Source of the DNA: Desulfovibrionales bacterium
GTDB taxonomy: Bacteria > Desulfobacterota > QYQD01
Assembly: GCA_028715605.1 (NCBI GenBank)
Contig: JAQURM010000002.1
Span: 62,001-126,000 of the forward strand
DNA length: 64,000 nucleotides
Direction: 5' to 3'
The translations under genes were made by a program, and so were the position numbers. Positions 28,897 through 38,835 of this stretch are shown here, in pieces (position 1 is the first letter of the stretch; every line of letters starts with the position of its first letter). A model generated the notes under the pieces. That model ran no database searches and was not told where the DNA came from. It saw only the letters and a program-made list of their open reading frames with translations.

Positions 28897-30642
28897 ATGT
28901 CTGGAATACACAAGAAAAAAACTGGAACAAGGAGGTTATGCACAATCCGATTCATGTCGCTGGTGACTTTTTGGGTCATAAGCACCCTTATGTCGAGTGT
29001 CCCGGCCCTGGCTGAGGAACCCAAGCTTTCGGACCTATTACTTGAGGTCAAAAAGCTGCGCGAAGAGGTGCAGGAACTGCGAGGAAAAGTGGCCGAGTTT
29101 GAGAAGAAAGAGGTCACGACCCAGGAAAAGGTAACACAGGTTGAGAAGAAGGCCGAGGCGGCCAAAGAGGTCAGCGACAAGGTGGCCAAAAAAGTCGGTC
29201 GTGACCGGATCAACTGGGGCGGTGAGTTTCGGGTGCGTATGGTATCCGAGCGGGCGGAGACGACGCAGGGTTTTTACGGAGCCGGACAGCCTACCAGCGA
29301 CAAAAAATACAAGAATGAGACCGGGTTTCCGATGCGTCTGCGTCTGAATTTTGATGCCCAGGTGGTACCGGATATGGTGGACCTTTACGGCCGTCTGACT
29401 ATCAACAAAAGGTTCGGCACTTACGCCACGTGGCCGGATCAGGACCCCCTGGACAGCGTCAATTCCTTCCATTCCGGTATCGGCAGCGATGTATCCACGC
29501 GTGTAGAACATATCTACGCGAAGTTTAACGTCCCCAAAATAAACTCCAATTTCTATGCCGGGCGTCTGGCCGGTATGGATGGCCCACCATCACGCCAGAA
29601 TGCCCCGTTCCCCCGTGTTTTTATAGATTCTGAAGTAGATGGGGTCATGTGGGAGTACAAACTTCCCGACACCACCTTGGACAAATGTTACTCGCCTCTG
29701 GCTATACCGTCAGAGGGGACAGAGAAATTTCCGGTGGGCAAGGGACCTCTGGGCTCCTATGGAAAGAAAGTCAAGGAAGGTAACAGCCTGATTTTGTCCT
29801 ATGCGAAGTATCGTGACATGGGTTTTACAAATCCCAAGGGTTCAAGCACCGGGAGAGATCTGCTCGGTTTGGAAGGGCAGGGGCCGGATACGGATGTTTA
29901 TATCGCCCAAGGGCAGTTAAAACTGGCCAGGGATACTGTGGTTGTAGTCAGCGGTCTCTATATGCCTGACTGGTATATGCCGAGGTATTCCTTTGACACC
30001 GCCGGTTCTTATAAATGGAGTGAGACCTATACCAGTTCCGACGGGCTAAAAAGGTTATTTATCCCTTATTTTACTACCTATTATTCCCTGGCCGGCGCTT
30101 ATCTGGATACCCAGATCTGGAAGTTTCAGGTCTATGGGGCGACTTACTTTAATGAATTTAGTTGTCCGCCTCACTCCTGGCGGACACAGACGAAAGATCC
30201 GGCTACGGACGTCTGGACAACTACGGCAACGAATTACTATTCAGGCGAGAAATTTAACGGCTATGCCTGGTGGGTAGGGATGAATACCGGCGATGCCATT
30301 GCCCCCAACCAGCAGTTATGCGTGGAATTTTTCCGGGGTGATGACAACTGGATCAACCCCTTAAACTACAGGGGATTCAGACGTAAGGGGTCCGTTAACA
30401 ACGCGGCCAACAATTACTATTACAATCCATCTTTTATGACAGATACAGTGGTCGTGGGCTTCTACCCTGTAAATGCCCGGATATGGGATATCTATTATGA
30501 TTACTACCTGACCACTAATTGCCGGTTCCGTCTGGGTTATATGGACTTTAAATTCGACACCCCCGACAAGACTTCACCTATCGGAGCCTCGGGCTATGAA
30601 CGCCATTATTGGCCGTACATCGAAGTTAATTTAAGTTTTTAG
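28897..30642 (+). CDS. Outer-membrane beta-barrel protein with N-terminal coiled coil
   Basis: A 581-residue exported protein. The start at 28897 is chosen for AAGGAGGTGGTT directly upstream; the frame is open to 28840. A signal peptide (about 1-39) ends SVPALA before EEPKL. A charged coiled coil follows (about 45-100, heptads such as EVKKLREEVQELRGK). The rest is rich in aromatic, alternating residues (WGGEFRVRM, MRLRLNFDAQ) and ends in PYIEVNLSF with terminal Phe, as in barrel-assembly signals. It resembles the DUF3373/porin-like proteins of Desulfobacterota. Substrate unknown. Monocistronic, with a terminator downstream. Confidence 0.75.
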   Translation: MSGIHKKKTGTRRLCTIRFMSLVTFWVISTLMSSVPALAEEPKLSDLLLEVKKLREEVQELRGKVAEFEKKEVTTQEKVTQVEKKAEAAKEVSDKVAKKVGRDRINWGGEFRVRMVSERAETTQGFYGAGQPTSDKKYKNETGFPMRLRLNFDAQVVPDMVDLYGRLTINKRFGTYATWPDQDPLDSVNSFHSGIGSDVSTRVEHIYAKFNVPKINSNFYAGRLAGMDGPPSRQNAPFPRVFIDSEVDGVMWEYKLPDTTLDKCYSPLAIPSEGTEKFPVGKGPLGSYGKKVKEGNSLILSYAKYRDMGFTNPKGSSTGRDLLGLEGQGPDTDVYIAQGQLKLARDTVVVVSGLYMPDWYMPRYSFDTAGSYKWSETYTSSDGLKRLFIPYFTTYYSLAGAYLDTQIWKFQVYGATYFNEFSCPPHSWRTQTKDPATDVWTTTATNYYSGEKFNGYAWWVGMNTGDAIAPNQQLCVEFFRGDDNWINPLNYRGFRRKGSVNNAANNYYYNPSFMTDTVVVGFYPVNARIWDIYYDYYLTTNCRFRLGYMDFKFDTPDKTSPIGASGYERHYWPYIEVNLSF

Positions 30643-30645
30643 ATC

Positions 30646-30758
30646 TGAACATGCATAGAGCGCATTCCCCGCTGTTGGCAGCGGGGGGTTAGCGAGCGAA
30701 TACGATACATTTTACCTTGCATACGGAGATTCCCCGCAGCAAGCTGCGGGGAGCTTCA
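30646..30758 (+). repeat. Full-length TGAACATGCATAGCGAGCG dispersed repeat
   Basis: Begins TGAACATGCATAGAGCG and ends GGGGAGCTTCA. It contains two hairpins (CCCCGCTGTTGGCAGCGGGG and CCCCGCAGCAAGCTGCGGGG) separated by TTAGCGAGCGAATACGATAC. It follows the stop of the barrel-protein gene by four bases. Confidence 0.8.
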
Positions 30759-30779
30759 CTCACCCATAGTTCTCTTAAC

Positions 30780-30817
30780 GAACCGCTCCGCCTGTCCCGG
30801 CCGGGCGGTTCTTTTTT
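30780..30817 (+). terminator. Rho-independent terminator
   Basis: GAACCGC (30780-30786) pairs with GCGGTTC (30805-30811), with further G/C pairing inside, followed by a run of T (30811-30817). Positioned to end the barrel-protein transcript. Confidence 0.75.
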
Positions 30818-30878
30818 GTGGCGGTCGTTGATAAATTTCCCTTTTGGTGTTATGTAGAAAATCCGACTCGTAACTTTA

Positions 30879-30995
30879 TTCAGCCACTAAGACACAAAGG
30901 CCCTAAGATCACAAAATAGTTTTCTTAATACTGAAACTCTTTTCAGCAATAAATTAACATTCTTCCTTCGTGTCTTGGTGACTTTGTGGCTGAAT
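30879..30995. repeat. Inverted repeat, TTCAGCCACTAAGACACAAAG arms
   Basis: TTCAGCCACTAAGACACAAA pairs with TTCGTGTCTTGGTGACTTTG/GGCTGAA at the right end. Same architecture as 25999 and 41761. With the repeat and terminator upstream it fills the 375-base gap before the aconitase gene; no other feature is seen. Confidence 0.7.
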
Positions 30996-31017
30996 ATCTA
31001 CAAAAAGTGAGGAATTT

Positions 31018-32955
31018 TTGCGTATGCATTTATCTGTAGCCGAGAAGATCGTAAAACGTCACCTGGTAGATGGGGACTTGACGCCAGGGGAGGAGATAAG
31101 CCTGCGTATCGACCAGACACTGACCCAGGACTCCACCGGAACTATGGCCTATCTACAGTTTGAGGCCATTGGCCTCCCCAGGGTCAAAACGGAACTTTCC
31201 GTAAGTTATGTCGATCATAACACCCTGCAGGTCGGTTTTGAGAATGCCGATGATCATCGCTTCCTGCAGAGCATAGCGGCCCGGTATGGTTTGTACTTCT
31301 CGCGGCCCGGCAACGGCATCTGCCATCAAGTCCATCTGGAACGCTTTGGCGTACCCGGAAAGACGCTCCTCGGTTCGGACAGTCACACGCCGACCGGCGG
31401 CGGTCTGGGGATGCTGGCTATCGGCGCGGGCGGCCTGGATGTGGCCCTGGCCATGGCCGGATATCCCTTTCACCTGGTTATGCCCCGGGTTGTACTGGTC
31501 AGACTGACCGGGGAAATGGCTCCGTGGGTCACAGCCAAAGATATTGTCCTGGAATTGCTCCGGCGGGTCACGGTCAAGGGCGGCGTGGGAAGGATATTCG
31601 AATACGGCGGTGACGGCATAGCACAGCTATCCGTACCGGAACGGGCCACGATCACCAATATGGGCGCAGAGACCGGGGCTACTACCTCCGTCTTCCCAAG
31701 TGATGAAGTCACCCGGACGTTTCTGAGGGCGCAGGGGAGGGGCGGTTCCTTTGCTCCGCTGGTAGCTGATGAAGGCGCAGTCTATGATGAGGTCGTAGAG
31801 ATAGACTTAAGCCGGCTGGTTCCTTTAGTGGCCCGGCCGCACATGCCGGATCAGGTGTGCCCGGTTTCAGATTTGCAGGGACTGAAAGTTGACCAGGTGG
31901 CCATCGGCAGTTGCACCAATTCATCTTATAAAGACCTGGCCACGGCGGCAGCAATATTAAAGGGTAAAACCATCCATCCAAACGTAAGTCTGGTCATCTC
32001 GCCGGGCTCCCGGCAGGTCTTGGCCATACTGGCCAGGAAGGGCTATTTGAGTGACCTTATTGCCTCCGGCGCCCGGATTCTGGAGAATACCTGTGGCCCC
32101 TGCATCGGTATGGGACAGGCCCCGCCCACCGGTGGGGTAAGCCTTCGCACCTTTAATCGCAACTTTGAAGGGCGTTGCGGGACAAAGACCGCCTCTGTCT
32201 ATCTGGCCAGTCCGGAGGTGGCCGCGGCTACGGCCTTAACCGGAGTTCTCACTGACCCCCGGACCCTGGGTGAGCCGGTCAGGGTAGCTCTCCCACGACG
32301 CTACATGATAAATGACAGGCTTATTATCCCACCCCTGGAGCCTTCCAGGGCTGAGGGAGTAGAGATTATCCGCGGGCCTAATATCCAGGCCCTGCCCGGA
32401 CGGGAGGCCCTGCCCTCTGAATTGACCGGGCCGGTCTTGATTAAACTGGGCCATGATGTTACCACCGACCACATCCTCCCGGCCGGGGCCAGTATTACCG
32501 CGCTTCGCTCCAATATTCCGGCTATTTCCCGCTATATCTTCAGCCAGGTCGATCCCACCTTTTATGACCGGGCAAGGGAGGCCGGCGGCGGGTTCATTGT
32601 CGGGGGCATGAATTACGGCCAGGGCTCCAGCCGCGAGCATGCCGCCCTGGGGCCCATGTACCTCGGCATAAAGGCCGTGCTGGCCCTGTCCTTCGCCCGC
32701 ATACACCGGAGCAACCTGATTAACTTTGGCATATTGCCCCTGGTGTTCCTGAAAAAGGAGGATTATGATTCCATTCAGGCGGATGATCGTTTGGCTATCC
32801 CGGATATCAGGAAGCAGCTCCTTTCTGAACAACCGGTCCGTATTATTAACGAGACACAGGGGCACCATTTTATGGTCAACCTGACTGTCCAGAAACGGGA
32901 GAGGGATGTCCTTCTGGCCGGGGGGCTGCTCAATTACGTCCGTGAGACACTGTAG
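31018..32955 (+). CDS. Aconitate hydratase, short (about 645-residue) type
   Basis: Interconverts citrate and isocitrate in the TCA cycle. Three [4Fe-4S]-ligand cysteines lie in GSCTNSS and TCGPCIGMG. HTPTGGGLGML and the C-terminal swivel domain with GMNYGQGSSREHAALGP are family signatures. Its size and order match the bacterial and archaeal aconitase group related to 3-isopropylmalate dehydratase large plus small subunits, rather than the 890-residue AcnA or AcnB. GAGG at 31010 would serve TTG 31018; ATG 31024 is the alternative start. Followed by ppiD after 14 bases. Homoaconitase activity cannot be excluded. Confidence 0.88.
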   Translation: MRMHLSVAEKIVKRHLVDGDLTPGEEISLRIDQTLTQDSTGTMAYLQFEAIGLPRVKTELSVSYVDHNTLQVGFENADDHRFLQSIAARYGLYFSRPGNGICHQVHLERFGVPGKTLLGSDSHTPTGGGLGMLAIGAGGLDVALAMAGYPFHLVMPRVVLVRLTGEMAPWVTAKDIVLELLRRVTVKGGVGRIFEYGGDGIAQLSVPERATITNMGAETGATTSVFPSDEVTRTFLRAQGRGGSFAPLVADEGAVYDEVVEIDLSRLVPLVARPHMPDQVCPVSDLQGLKVDQVAIGSCTNSSYKDLATAAAILKGKTIHPNVSLVISPGSRQVLAILARKGYLSDLIASGARILENTCGPCIGMGQAPPTGGVSLRTFNRNFEGRCGTKTASVYLASPEVAAATALTGVLTDPRTLGEPVRVALPRRYMINDRLIIPPLEPSRAEGVEIIRGPNIQALPGREALPSELTGPVLIKLGHDVTTDHILPAGASITALRSNIPAISRYIFSQVDPTFYDRAREAGGGFIVGGMNYGQGSSREHAALGPMYLGIKAVLALSFARIHRSNLINFGILPLVFLKKEDYDSIQADDRLAIPDIRKQLLSEQPVRIINETQGHHFMVNLTVQKRERDVLLAGGLLNYVRETL

Positions 32956-32969
32956 GGAGGAAAGGTTAT

Positions 32970-34871
32970 ATGCTCGACTTTATGCGTAGGCACACCCGTG
33001 CCTGGCTTATCAAGATCATCCTGGTGGCTGTCATCCTGGTCTTTATATTTTGGGGTGTGGGCACCATACGCGCCCGGCGCGCCGACATGGTGGCGGAAGT
33101 AAACGGCCTGATTATAACCAGGGCTGATTACCAGAGGGCCTATAATAACGCCCTGAAAAACTATCAGCAGATCTACGGGGACGCCCTGCCCGGGGACCTG
33201 CTTAAGAAGATGAACCTGGATAAAGTGGTTCTGGACGGTATTATAAAGGATGTCCTGGCGCAGGAAGGCGCGGCAGGTCTGGGTATCCGGGTGAGCGATG
33301 AAGAGATCAACGAGTATATCCACAGCATGCCGGTATTCAATGAAGGGGGCCGGTTTAGCGAGGAAAGGTACCGGGGTATTCTGGAAAATGCACGCCTGAC
33401 CCCGGCTGCCTTTGAAGAGGATTTGCGTAAGGAGCTTCTCTGGGCCAAGGTGGCAGATACGCTGGGCCGGTTGGCCAAGGTATCCGATGACGAGGTCTGG
33501 AATGCTTTTCAGTACGCCAATCGCCGGATAAATCTGGCCTATATCCCGTTTACGGCGGCAGCCTTTAAGAACCAGGTCAAAGTAGAGGAGCCTGCCCTCC
33601 GGCAGTATTTTACCGGCCATCAGGAGGATTATCGTGTGCCGGCCCGGGTGCGGGTGCGGCTGGCCCGTTTTCTTTTCAAGGACTATGCGCCTAAGGTCAA
33701 TGTGTCGCCGGCAGCGGTAGAGAACTACTATAAAAGTAATACAGAGGCATTTAGAGAACCGGAAAGGCGAAGGGTAAGCCATATCTTTTTTTCCCTGAAG
33801 CCTGAAGCGACGGGTGAAGAGGTAACCGGAGCCCAAGCCAGGGCCGAAGAGGCGCTCAGGAAGGCCGGATCCGGCGAGGATTTTGTCGCGCTGGCCAGGC
33901 AGGTTTCCGAAGACAAAAGCGCCCTCAGAGGTGGAGACCTCGGATACTTACGGCAGGGGACTACGGATTCCTCTTTGGAGAAGGTGGTCTTTTCCCTGGA
34001 AAAGGGAGGCATCAGCCCGGTGGTGAGAAGTAAGGCCGGGCTGCATATTATCAAGGTGACCGAGGTCGTCACCTCCGCGGTAAAACCCCTGGCCGCAGTG
34101 GCTGCGGATATCAAAAAGTTCCTGACCGAAAATAAGGTTCGGGAATTCGCAATGGCCGGGGCGGCAAGGACATATGAGCAGATTATACGCGCAGGCGGTC
34201 TCGATAGATACGCAAGGGCGCAAAACCTTCCTCTGACAGAGACCGGTTTTTTTTCTGAACAGGATGAAGTGGATGGAGTAGGCCGCGAGGCGGGCTTTAA
34301 CCGCGCCGCCCTGGCCCTGAAAAAGGGAGAGGTAAGCTCTTTGATTAAACTGCCACAGGGTTATTTTGTCTGTGAGGTTATCGAAAGAAAGGAGTCATTC
34401 ATACCAAAGTTTGAGGAGATTGAAGTAAAGGTAAAGGCGGACTTCACGGAGAATCAGGCCGCAAAACTGGCCGAATCAGAGGCCAATAAATTTATATCCG
34501 GACTTAAGGGCGGGCAACAATTTTCTGATCTGATTCGCAAATACGGATTTTCGGCGCGAGAGACCGGGTATATAGCCTCAACCGCCCTTTCCGGTAACGA
34601 GTTTCCGTTTGCAAGGTCAGCGCAGGAACTGTCCATACTGACACCGGCCCATCCGTATATCCAACAACCGGTTAGAGCAGGGGACGCCTTTTATGTTGTG
34701 AGCCTGGCCGGCACTAAAGAGGCCCCGAAGGAGCTTTACGAGACGCAGAAAGACGCCATAAAGGAAAAACTCCTCCTTATGCAAAGGGACGTCATCTTAA
34801 AAGGGTGGCTGGACGGGTTAAAGAAGAAGGCTGAGATCGGGTATGGCGAGGAATTTGAGAAGTACCGGTAA
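32970..34871 (+). CDS. ppiD: Membrane-anchored periplasmic peptidyl-prolyl isomerase/chaperone (PpiD type)
   Basis: Assists folding of exported proteins at the outer face of the inner membrane. The 633 residues start with a cytoplasmic MLDFMRRHTRAWLIK, one transmembrane helix (about 15-33) and a SurA-N-like chaperone region (about 40-250). A parvulin domain (about 265-365) has VSHIFFSLKPEA, DLGYLRQG and GLHIIKV. A C-terminal SurA-like region follows. RBS GGAGGAAAGG precedes ATG 32970. The last 30 bases of the gene, including the stop, are repeated at 41720-41751 with two changes. Confidence 0.9.
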   Translation: MLDFMRRHTRAWLIKIILVAVILVFIFWGVGTIRARRADMVAEVNGLIITRADYQRAYNNALKNYQQIYGDALPGDLLKKMNLDKVVLDGIIKDVLAQEGAAGLGIRVSDEEINEYIHSMPVFNEGGRFSEERYRGILENARLTPAAFEEDLRKELLWAKVADTLGRLAKVSDDEVWNAFQYANRRINLAYIPFTAAAFKNQVKVEEPALRQYFTGHQEDYRVPARVRVRLARFLFKDYAPKVNVSPAAVENYYKSNTEAFREPERRRVSHIFFSLKPEATGEEVTGAQARAEEALRKAGSGEDFVALARQVSEDKSALRGGDLGYLRQGTTDSSLEKVVFSLEKGGISPVVRSKAGLHIIKVTEVVTSAVKPLAAVAADIKKFLTENKVREFAMAGAARTYEQIIRAGGLDRYARAQNLPLTETGFFSEQDEVDGVGREAGFNRAALALKKGEVSSLIKLPQGYFVCEVIERKESFIPKFEEIEVKVKADFTENQAAKLAESEANKFISGLKGGQQFSDLIRKYGFSARETGYIASTALSGNEFPFARSAQELSILTPAHPYIQQPVRAGDAFYVVSLAGTKEAPKELYETQKDAIKEKLLLMQRDVILKGWLDGLKKKAEIGYGEEFEKYR

Positions 34872-34873
34872 GA
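34842..34873 (+). repeat. Left copy of 32-base direct repeat (ppiD 3' end)
   Basis: TATGGCGAGGAATTTGAG plus AAGTACCGGTAAGA. The right copy at 41720-41751 differs at two positions (30/32 identity). Identity stops abruptly on both sides. The repeats enclose the accessory segment 34874-41719. Confidence 0.85.
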
Positions 34874-34886
34874 CTGCCAGGGGATT

Positions 34887-37121
34887 TTAACCCGGGGCGT
34901 GCCCCTTTCTGACCGTGTCCAATACCCTGCCCAGTTCTTCTATTTTGTAGGGTTTGGCTACGATACCGCTGAACCCGTAGCTTCTGAAGTCAGCCATAAT
35001 CGGGTCGTTGGAATAGCCGCTGGATACAACCGCCTTGACGGAAGGATTTATCTCCCGTAATCTTTTGATAGCTTCCTTGCCACCCATACCTCCCGGTATG
35101 GTCAAATCCATGATGACTACATCAAAAGGCCTGCCTGACGACCTCGCTTTTATATACAGGTCTATCGCCCCGACGCCGTCTTTGGCAAATTCCACCGTGT
35201 ATCCCATGTGTTTCAACATCTCTCCGGCCACATCTCTGACCACCTCTTCGTCGTCCATCAGGAGCACCGTTCCTTCTCCTCCGATTATCTCCTCCTTTGG
35301 CTTTCCTCCAGCCACCATCCTTTCAGCAGAAGCAGGCAGATAGATAGAGAATCTCGTCCCAACCCCCAACTCAGATTCTACATCAATATATCCACCATGT
35401 TGTCTGACAATAGAATAGGTAATGGCGAGCCCCAGGCCGCTGCCTTTTTGTTTGGTAGTGAAATAGGGATCAAATATCTTCTGAAGATGCGCCTTTGATA
35501 TGCCGATCCCCTCATCTTCAATAGATATTTTTACATATTCTCCTTCTTTGAGTGGCAGGCCCTGTCCGGCGCCCACGATTATATTTTCCGCCCCTACTTT
35601 AATTGTCCCGCCTTCCGGCATGGCCTGAAGGGCATTGACAATCAGGTTATTGATAACCTGATTTATCTGCCCTTCATCCACGTCAAGCGGCCGGAGGTCG
35701 GCCGGGATGGAAAATTCACACTGGACATTGGAACCGGTCAGCGCAAACATGACAGAATCCCTCAACAGTTCTGTAATCGAGGCTGCCTTCTTGACCGGCG
35801 CTCCGCCCCTGGAAAAGGTGAGCAGGTGTTGGGTCAGATCCCTAGCCTGGAGGGCCGCTTTTTCCGCTGCGGTTAACCTCTTAAAGGTTATGTCTTCAGA
35901 TTGCATATGTATCATAGCCAGACCGATATTGCCTAGAATTCCGGTCAAGATGTTATTGAAATCATGGGCAATACCACCCGCCAGAATGCCCACTGATTCA
36001 AGCTTCTGGGCCTTCAGGAGATTTTCTTCCATTTTTTTGCGCTCGGTGATATCTCTGGCGGTAGAGACTATATGTATGGTCTTACCCTCCCTGTCCTTTC
36101 TTACCGAGGCGCTGATAAGAACGGGGATCTCTTTGCCGTCTTTGGCCTTATAAAGCGTCTCACAATTCCTTAATTCACCTTTAGCGATGAGTTCATTCAA
36201 TCCTTCTCCCTTGAGGGGTGCGTCTCCCGCGAGAATCTTATCTGCGGGCCACCCAATTATCTCATCTGCGCTGTACCCCAACATATCCAAAGTGGCCCTG
36301 TTTACCGTCTCTATCACTCCTTGCGCATCGATTACGATTAGGGCATCAACGATGGATCTTATAATATTGTCCGTATAGCCCTTGGCCTCTATCAATTCGT
36401 CTCTGGAGTTTTTCAGATTGGTGGACATCTGATTGAAAGCAGAGGCCAGTTCGCCTATCTCGTCCCGGGATATGACCTCTATTCTTGTGTCAAAGCGGCC
36501 GCCGGCGATCTCATGGGCTGCCTCCTTTAATTTAATAATGGGTTTTACCAACTGTCTGCTGTAAAGTATTTTGAAAAGGATCCCGACGATTATGCCGCCC
36601 ATGGTTATCAGGATTATCTGCCTGCTGCCTTTCGCTGTGGAGACCTCTATACTTTTTAAAGAATAACCGACCCGGGCCACTCCAGCCACCTCTGATCCTA
36701 CCCTGACCGGTACGCCTATGTCATATAAACGGCCTTCTGTGCCGGAATCGGTGATCCTGATATACGGTTTGCCTGTGGCAATGACATTATCCAGAACAGG
36801 GTCTGCGTCCTTAATTACCTTGCCGACCCTGTTAAGATCGTTATGGACCCTTACCCGGCCTTCCCTGTCCATGACCATGGCATAGACTACGTAATCCTGC
36901 CTGGAGATGGTATCGATGTAGTCCATAGTGTGAACAAACTTATCTATAATAAAGGCCTCCGTACTTTCCTCGGCCAGGGTATTGGCCAGAATGAGTCCCT
37001 GTTTTTTCAGCTCTTCTTTAAAAGTATCGGACTCGCGCCGGATGGACAGGAAGGCAATGGTCCCGGTGACAGCAATTATTATTACTGTAAAGGCGAGGGC
37101 TAATTTTGTCCTAAGCTTCAT
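34887..37121 (-). CDS. Hybrid sensor histidine kinase (periplasmic sensor, HAMP, PAS, receiver)
   Basis: A 744-residue kinase. Transmembrane helices at about 7-24 and 175-193 flank a periplasmic sensor of about 145 residues. HAMP (about 195-250) and PAS (about 255-370) follow, then HisKA with [13 protein letters not shown] and HATPase_c with DEGIGISKA and KGSGLGLAITYSIV. The C-terminal receiver has VVIMDLTIPGGMGG. It is convergent with ppiD (15 bases apart). The PhnD-like lipoprotein is 126 bases upstream on the same strand, so that protein may feed its sensor. No separate output regulator is nearby. Confidence 0.9.
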   Translation of the reverse strand: MKLRTKLALAFTVIIIAVTGTIAFLSIRRESDTFKEELKKQGLILANTLAEESTEAFIIDKFVHTMDYIDTISRQDYVVYAMVMDREGRVRVHNDLNRVGKVIKDADPVLDNVIATGKPYIRITDSGTEGRLYDIGVPVRVGSEVAGVARVGYSLKSIEVSTAKGSRQIILITMGGIIVGILFKILYSRQLVKPIIKLKEAAHEIAGGRFDTRIEVISRDEIGELASAFNQMSTNLKNSRDELIEAKGYTDNIIRSIVDALIVIDAQGVIETVNRATLDMLGYSADEIIGWPADKILAGDAPLKGEGLNELIAKGELRNCETLYKAKDGKEIPVLISASVRKDREGKTIHIVSTARDITERKKMEENLLKAQKLESVGILAGGIAHDFNNILTGILGNIGLAMIHMQSEDITFKRLTAAEKAALQARDLTQHLLTFSRGGAPVKKAASITELLRDSVMFALTGSNVQCEFSIPADLRPLDVDEGQINQVINNLIVNALQAMPEGGTIKVGAENIIVGAGQGLPLKEGEYVKISIEDEGIGISKAHLQKIFDPYFTTKQKGSGLGLAITYSIVRQHGGYIDVESELGVGTRFSIYLPASAERMVAGGKPKEEIIGGEGTVLLMDDEEVVRDVAGEMLKHMGYTVEFAKDGVGAIDLYIKARSSGRPFDVVIMDLTIPGGMGGKEAIKRLREINPSVKAVVSSGYSNDPIMADFRSYGFSGIVAKPYKIEELGRVLDTVRKGHAPG

Positions 37122-37247
37122 ATCTTGTGCCGGAAGTCGGTCCTGGGTAGCTAATGAGGCACACTATGTTTTTGAACCAACCTTCCGTTTTCTTATTGGC
37201 TTTCATTAATCTCCGGTTTTTCATTACACGGGTCCACCGGGCTGATA

Positions 37248-38216
37248 TCACCGTACGGGTATCGAATACTTACGAACCAGGTTGTCGATGCGTGACAGTT
37301 CCTTGCCGTTAACGGCTATAAATCCGCTCCATTCGCTCTCTTTCAGGACTTCCTCAGCCAGGGGGCTTTGCGGTCCTATTTTTAATAAGGCATTCCTGAC
37401 CTTTTCCACCACCTTCCTGTCCACATCCTTCGAGGCCGCCAGCATCCAGCTCGGTAAGGGTACGGTATCGGCCACAATCCTCAGGTCAGTTTTAAAGTTG
37501 AACTTCTTCTTACCCTCCGGCCCCTCCGCAAAATCTTTACATACTGCGCCGGCATCGTATTCCCCTAAAAATACGGACATGGCGTTATCGTCACAGTCCC
37601 CGCCGAACTCATAGCCTTTCAGGTCACGGTTGGGGTCGATCCCGGCCCCTTTCAGGGTTATATATGCCCCGGCGAACTTTGGCGTATTATGCGGGGCGCC
37701 AAACAAAAATGTCTTGCCTTTTAAATCGCTTAAGCCCTTAATAGAGCTATCCGCTCTGACGATGATTACCCCCCTTTCTTCAGTCTCCCCATCTTCCGAA
37801 ACGGCAATCGCCAAGGGATCAAAAGCAGCGCTCTTTTTGTTGTGCGCGTATATGGAAAAGGCGTCCTGCAGGGTAAATGCCGCTGTATCCAATGCCTCAT
37901 GAAAATCTTCTTCTGTTTCCAGGATAACCAGCTTTATATTCAGTCCGGTCTCCCTTGATAGATAATCTGCCAGCGGCGTAAACATGGTAAATGTATCCGG
38001 GGGACTCCAGCAGGGCTGGACGGCCAGTCTGAATACCGCTCTTTTGTCTCCCGCCGTTTCTGAGGCCGCTTTTTTCCCGATGGCCGTCTCTTCGTTTTTA
38101 GTACACCCGCCGGCCGTTAAGATTCCAATGAAAAAAAATATAAAAAAGCCTGTTATTGCCCTGGCCATCTCCATGCCTTCCCTATACCGTTTTTGTCCGA
38201 TTTTTCTCTCCTGCAT
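37248..38216 (-). CDS. PhnD-like phosphate/phosphonate-type substrate-binding lipoprotein
   Basis: A 322-residue periplasmic binding protein of the PhnD/PtxB/AioX superfamily. A hydrophobic signal with lipobox TAGGC predicts a lipid-anchored Cys. Family features include RLAVQPCWSPP, FTPLADYLSRETG, LSDLKGKTFLFGAP, AGAYITL and GEYDAGAV. The start may be 38174 (MEMARAITGFF) rather than 38216. No ABC permease or ATPase genes accompany it; the downstream neighbour is a membrane kinase. A ligand-sensing role with that kinase, as for AioX or related proteins, is therefore an attractive inference. Ligand unknown. Confidence 0.85.
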   Translation of the reverse strand: MQERKIGQKRYREGMEMARAITGFFIFFFIGILTAGGCTKNEETAIGKKAASETAGDKRAVFRLAVQPCWSPPDTFTMFTPLADYLSRETGLNIKLVILETEEDFHEALDTAAFTLQDAFSIYAHNKKSAAFDPLAIAVSEDGETEERGVIIVRADSSIKGLSDLKGKTFLFGAPHNTPKFAGAYITLKGAGIDPNRDLKGYEFGGDCDDNAMSVFLGEYDAGAVCKDFAEGPEGKKKFNFKTDLRIVADTVPLPSWMLAASKDVDRKVVEKVRNALLKIGPQSPLAEEVLKESEWSGFIAVNGKELSRIDNLVRKYSIPVR

Positions 38217-38835
38217 GAGGTGGGGCCCCTTTGGCCGGCTTATTGTTCCGGTTAGTCAATAACAATTCTACTGTTTAATTATCAGGCATGAGGCTGTAAA
38301 TTGTCAACGAAAATTGACCCCTTCGTGTCCAACGAAATTTGGACATACGACCCTGCAAAAGTTGGACTTTTATTTAATTCAACTTTAAAAGATGCTCTTG
38401 CAAAAGTCTTCACACCGGTGAAAACCGGTGTCCAGGAGTGTCTTAATCTGATTGGAGTCATTGGATTCCGGCGCCTGCCCCGACCCCTAATCCGGGGTTC
38501 GCCGGAATGACCAATCCGATCATAAGAATTTTGCAAGAGGCTCAAAAGGAGTAATACAAGCATGGCTCTATCCGGAAGCCGATTGCCTTCTTCACATGAC
38601 TTTTCAGGGAGTAATAAGCATCCATATATCCGTTCACTGAAGCCGGAAATATCCTTGACCATCCGTTTGATTTCATGATATTTCTTTCTCACTCTTTTTG
38701 CGCTATCAGCTTTCTTTGCTTTTTGGGTTAAAGGACATGGAATGATAAGTCAACGTATCAACAACGTATCCAAGATTCACAAGATTCAAGATTTCCAAGA
38801 TTCTTAGAGAGCCTCAAAATAATGGAGGTGAAATA
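38217..38835. other. 619-base gene-poor gap with nested hairpin repeat
   Basis: 38395-38540 is a nested inverted repeat. The outer arms are CTCTTGCAAAAG (38395-38406) and TTTTGCAAGAG (38529-38539). The inner arms are ATTCCGGCG (38465-38473) and CGCCGGAAT (38500-38508). AT-rich sequence with CAAGATTC iterations (38768-38805) precedes the AAA gene. A minus-strand frame 38282-38692 reads through the hairpin and resembles nothing convincing. Confidence 0.6.

Noticed and set aside
32934-33836. 300-residue minus-strand frame opposite ppiD
   Set aside because: Antisense to a well-supported PpiD gene and without recognisable protein features.
38282-38692. 136-residue minus-strand frame in the gap before the AAA ATPase
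   Set aside because: The middle is translated from a nested hairpin repeat (38395-38540); neither end matches a transposase or other family.
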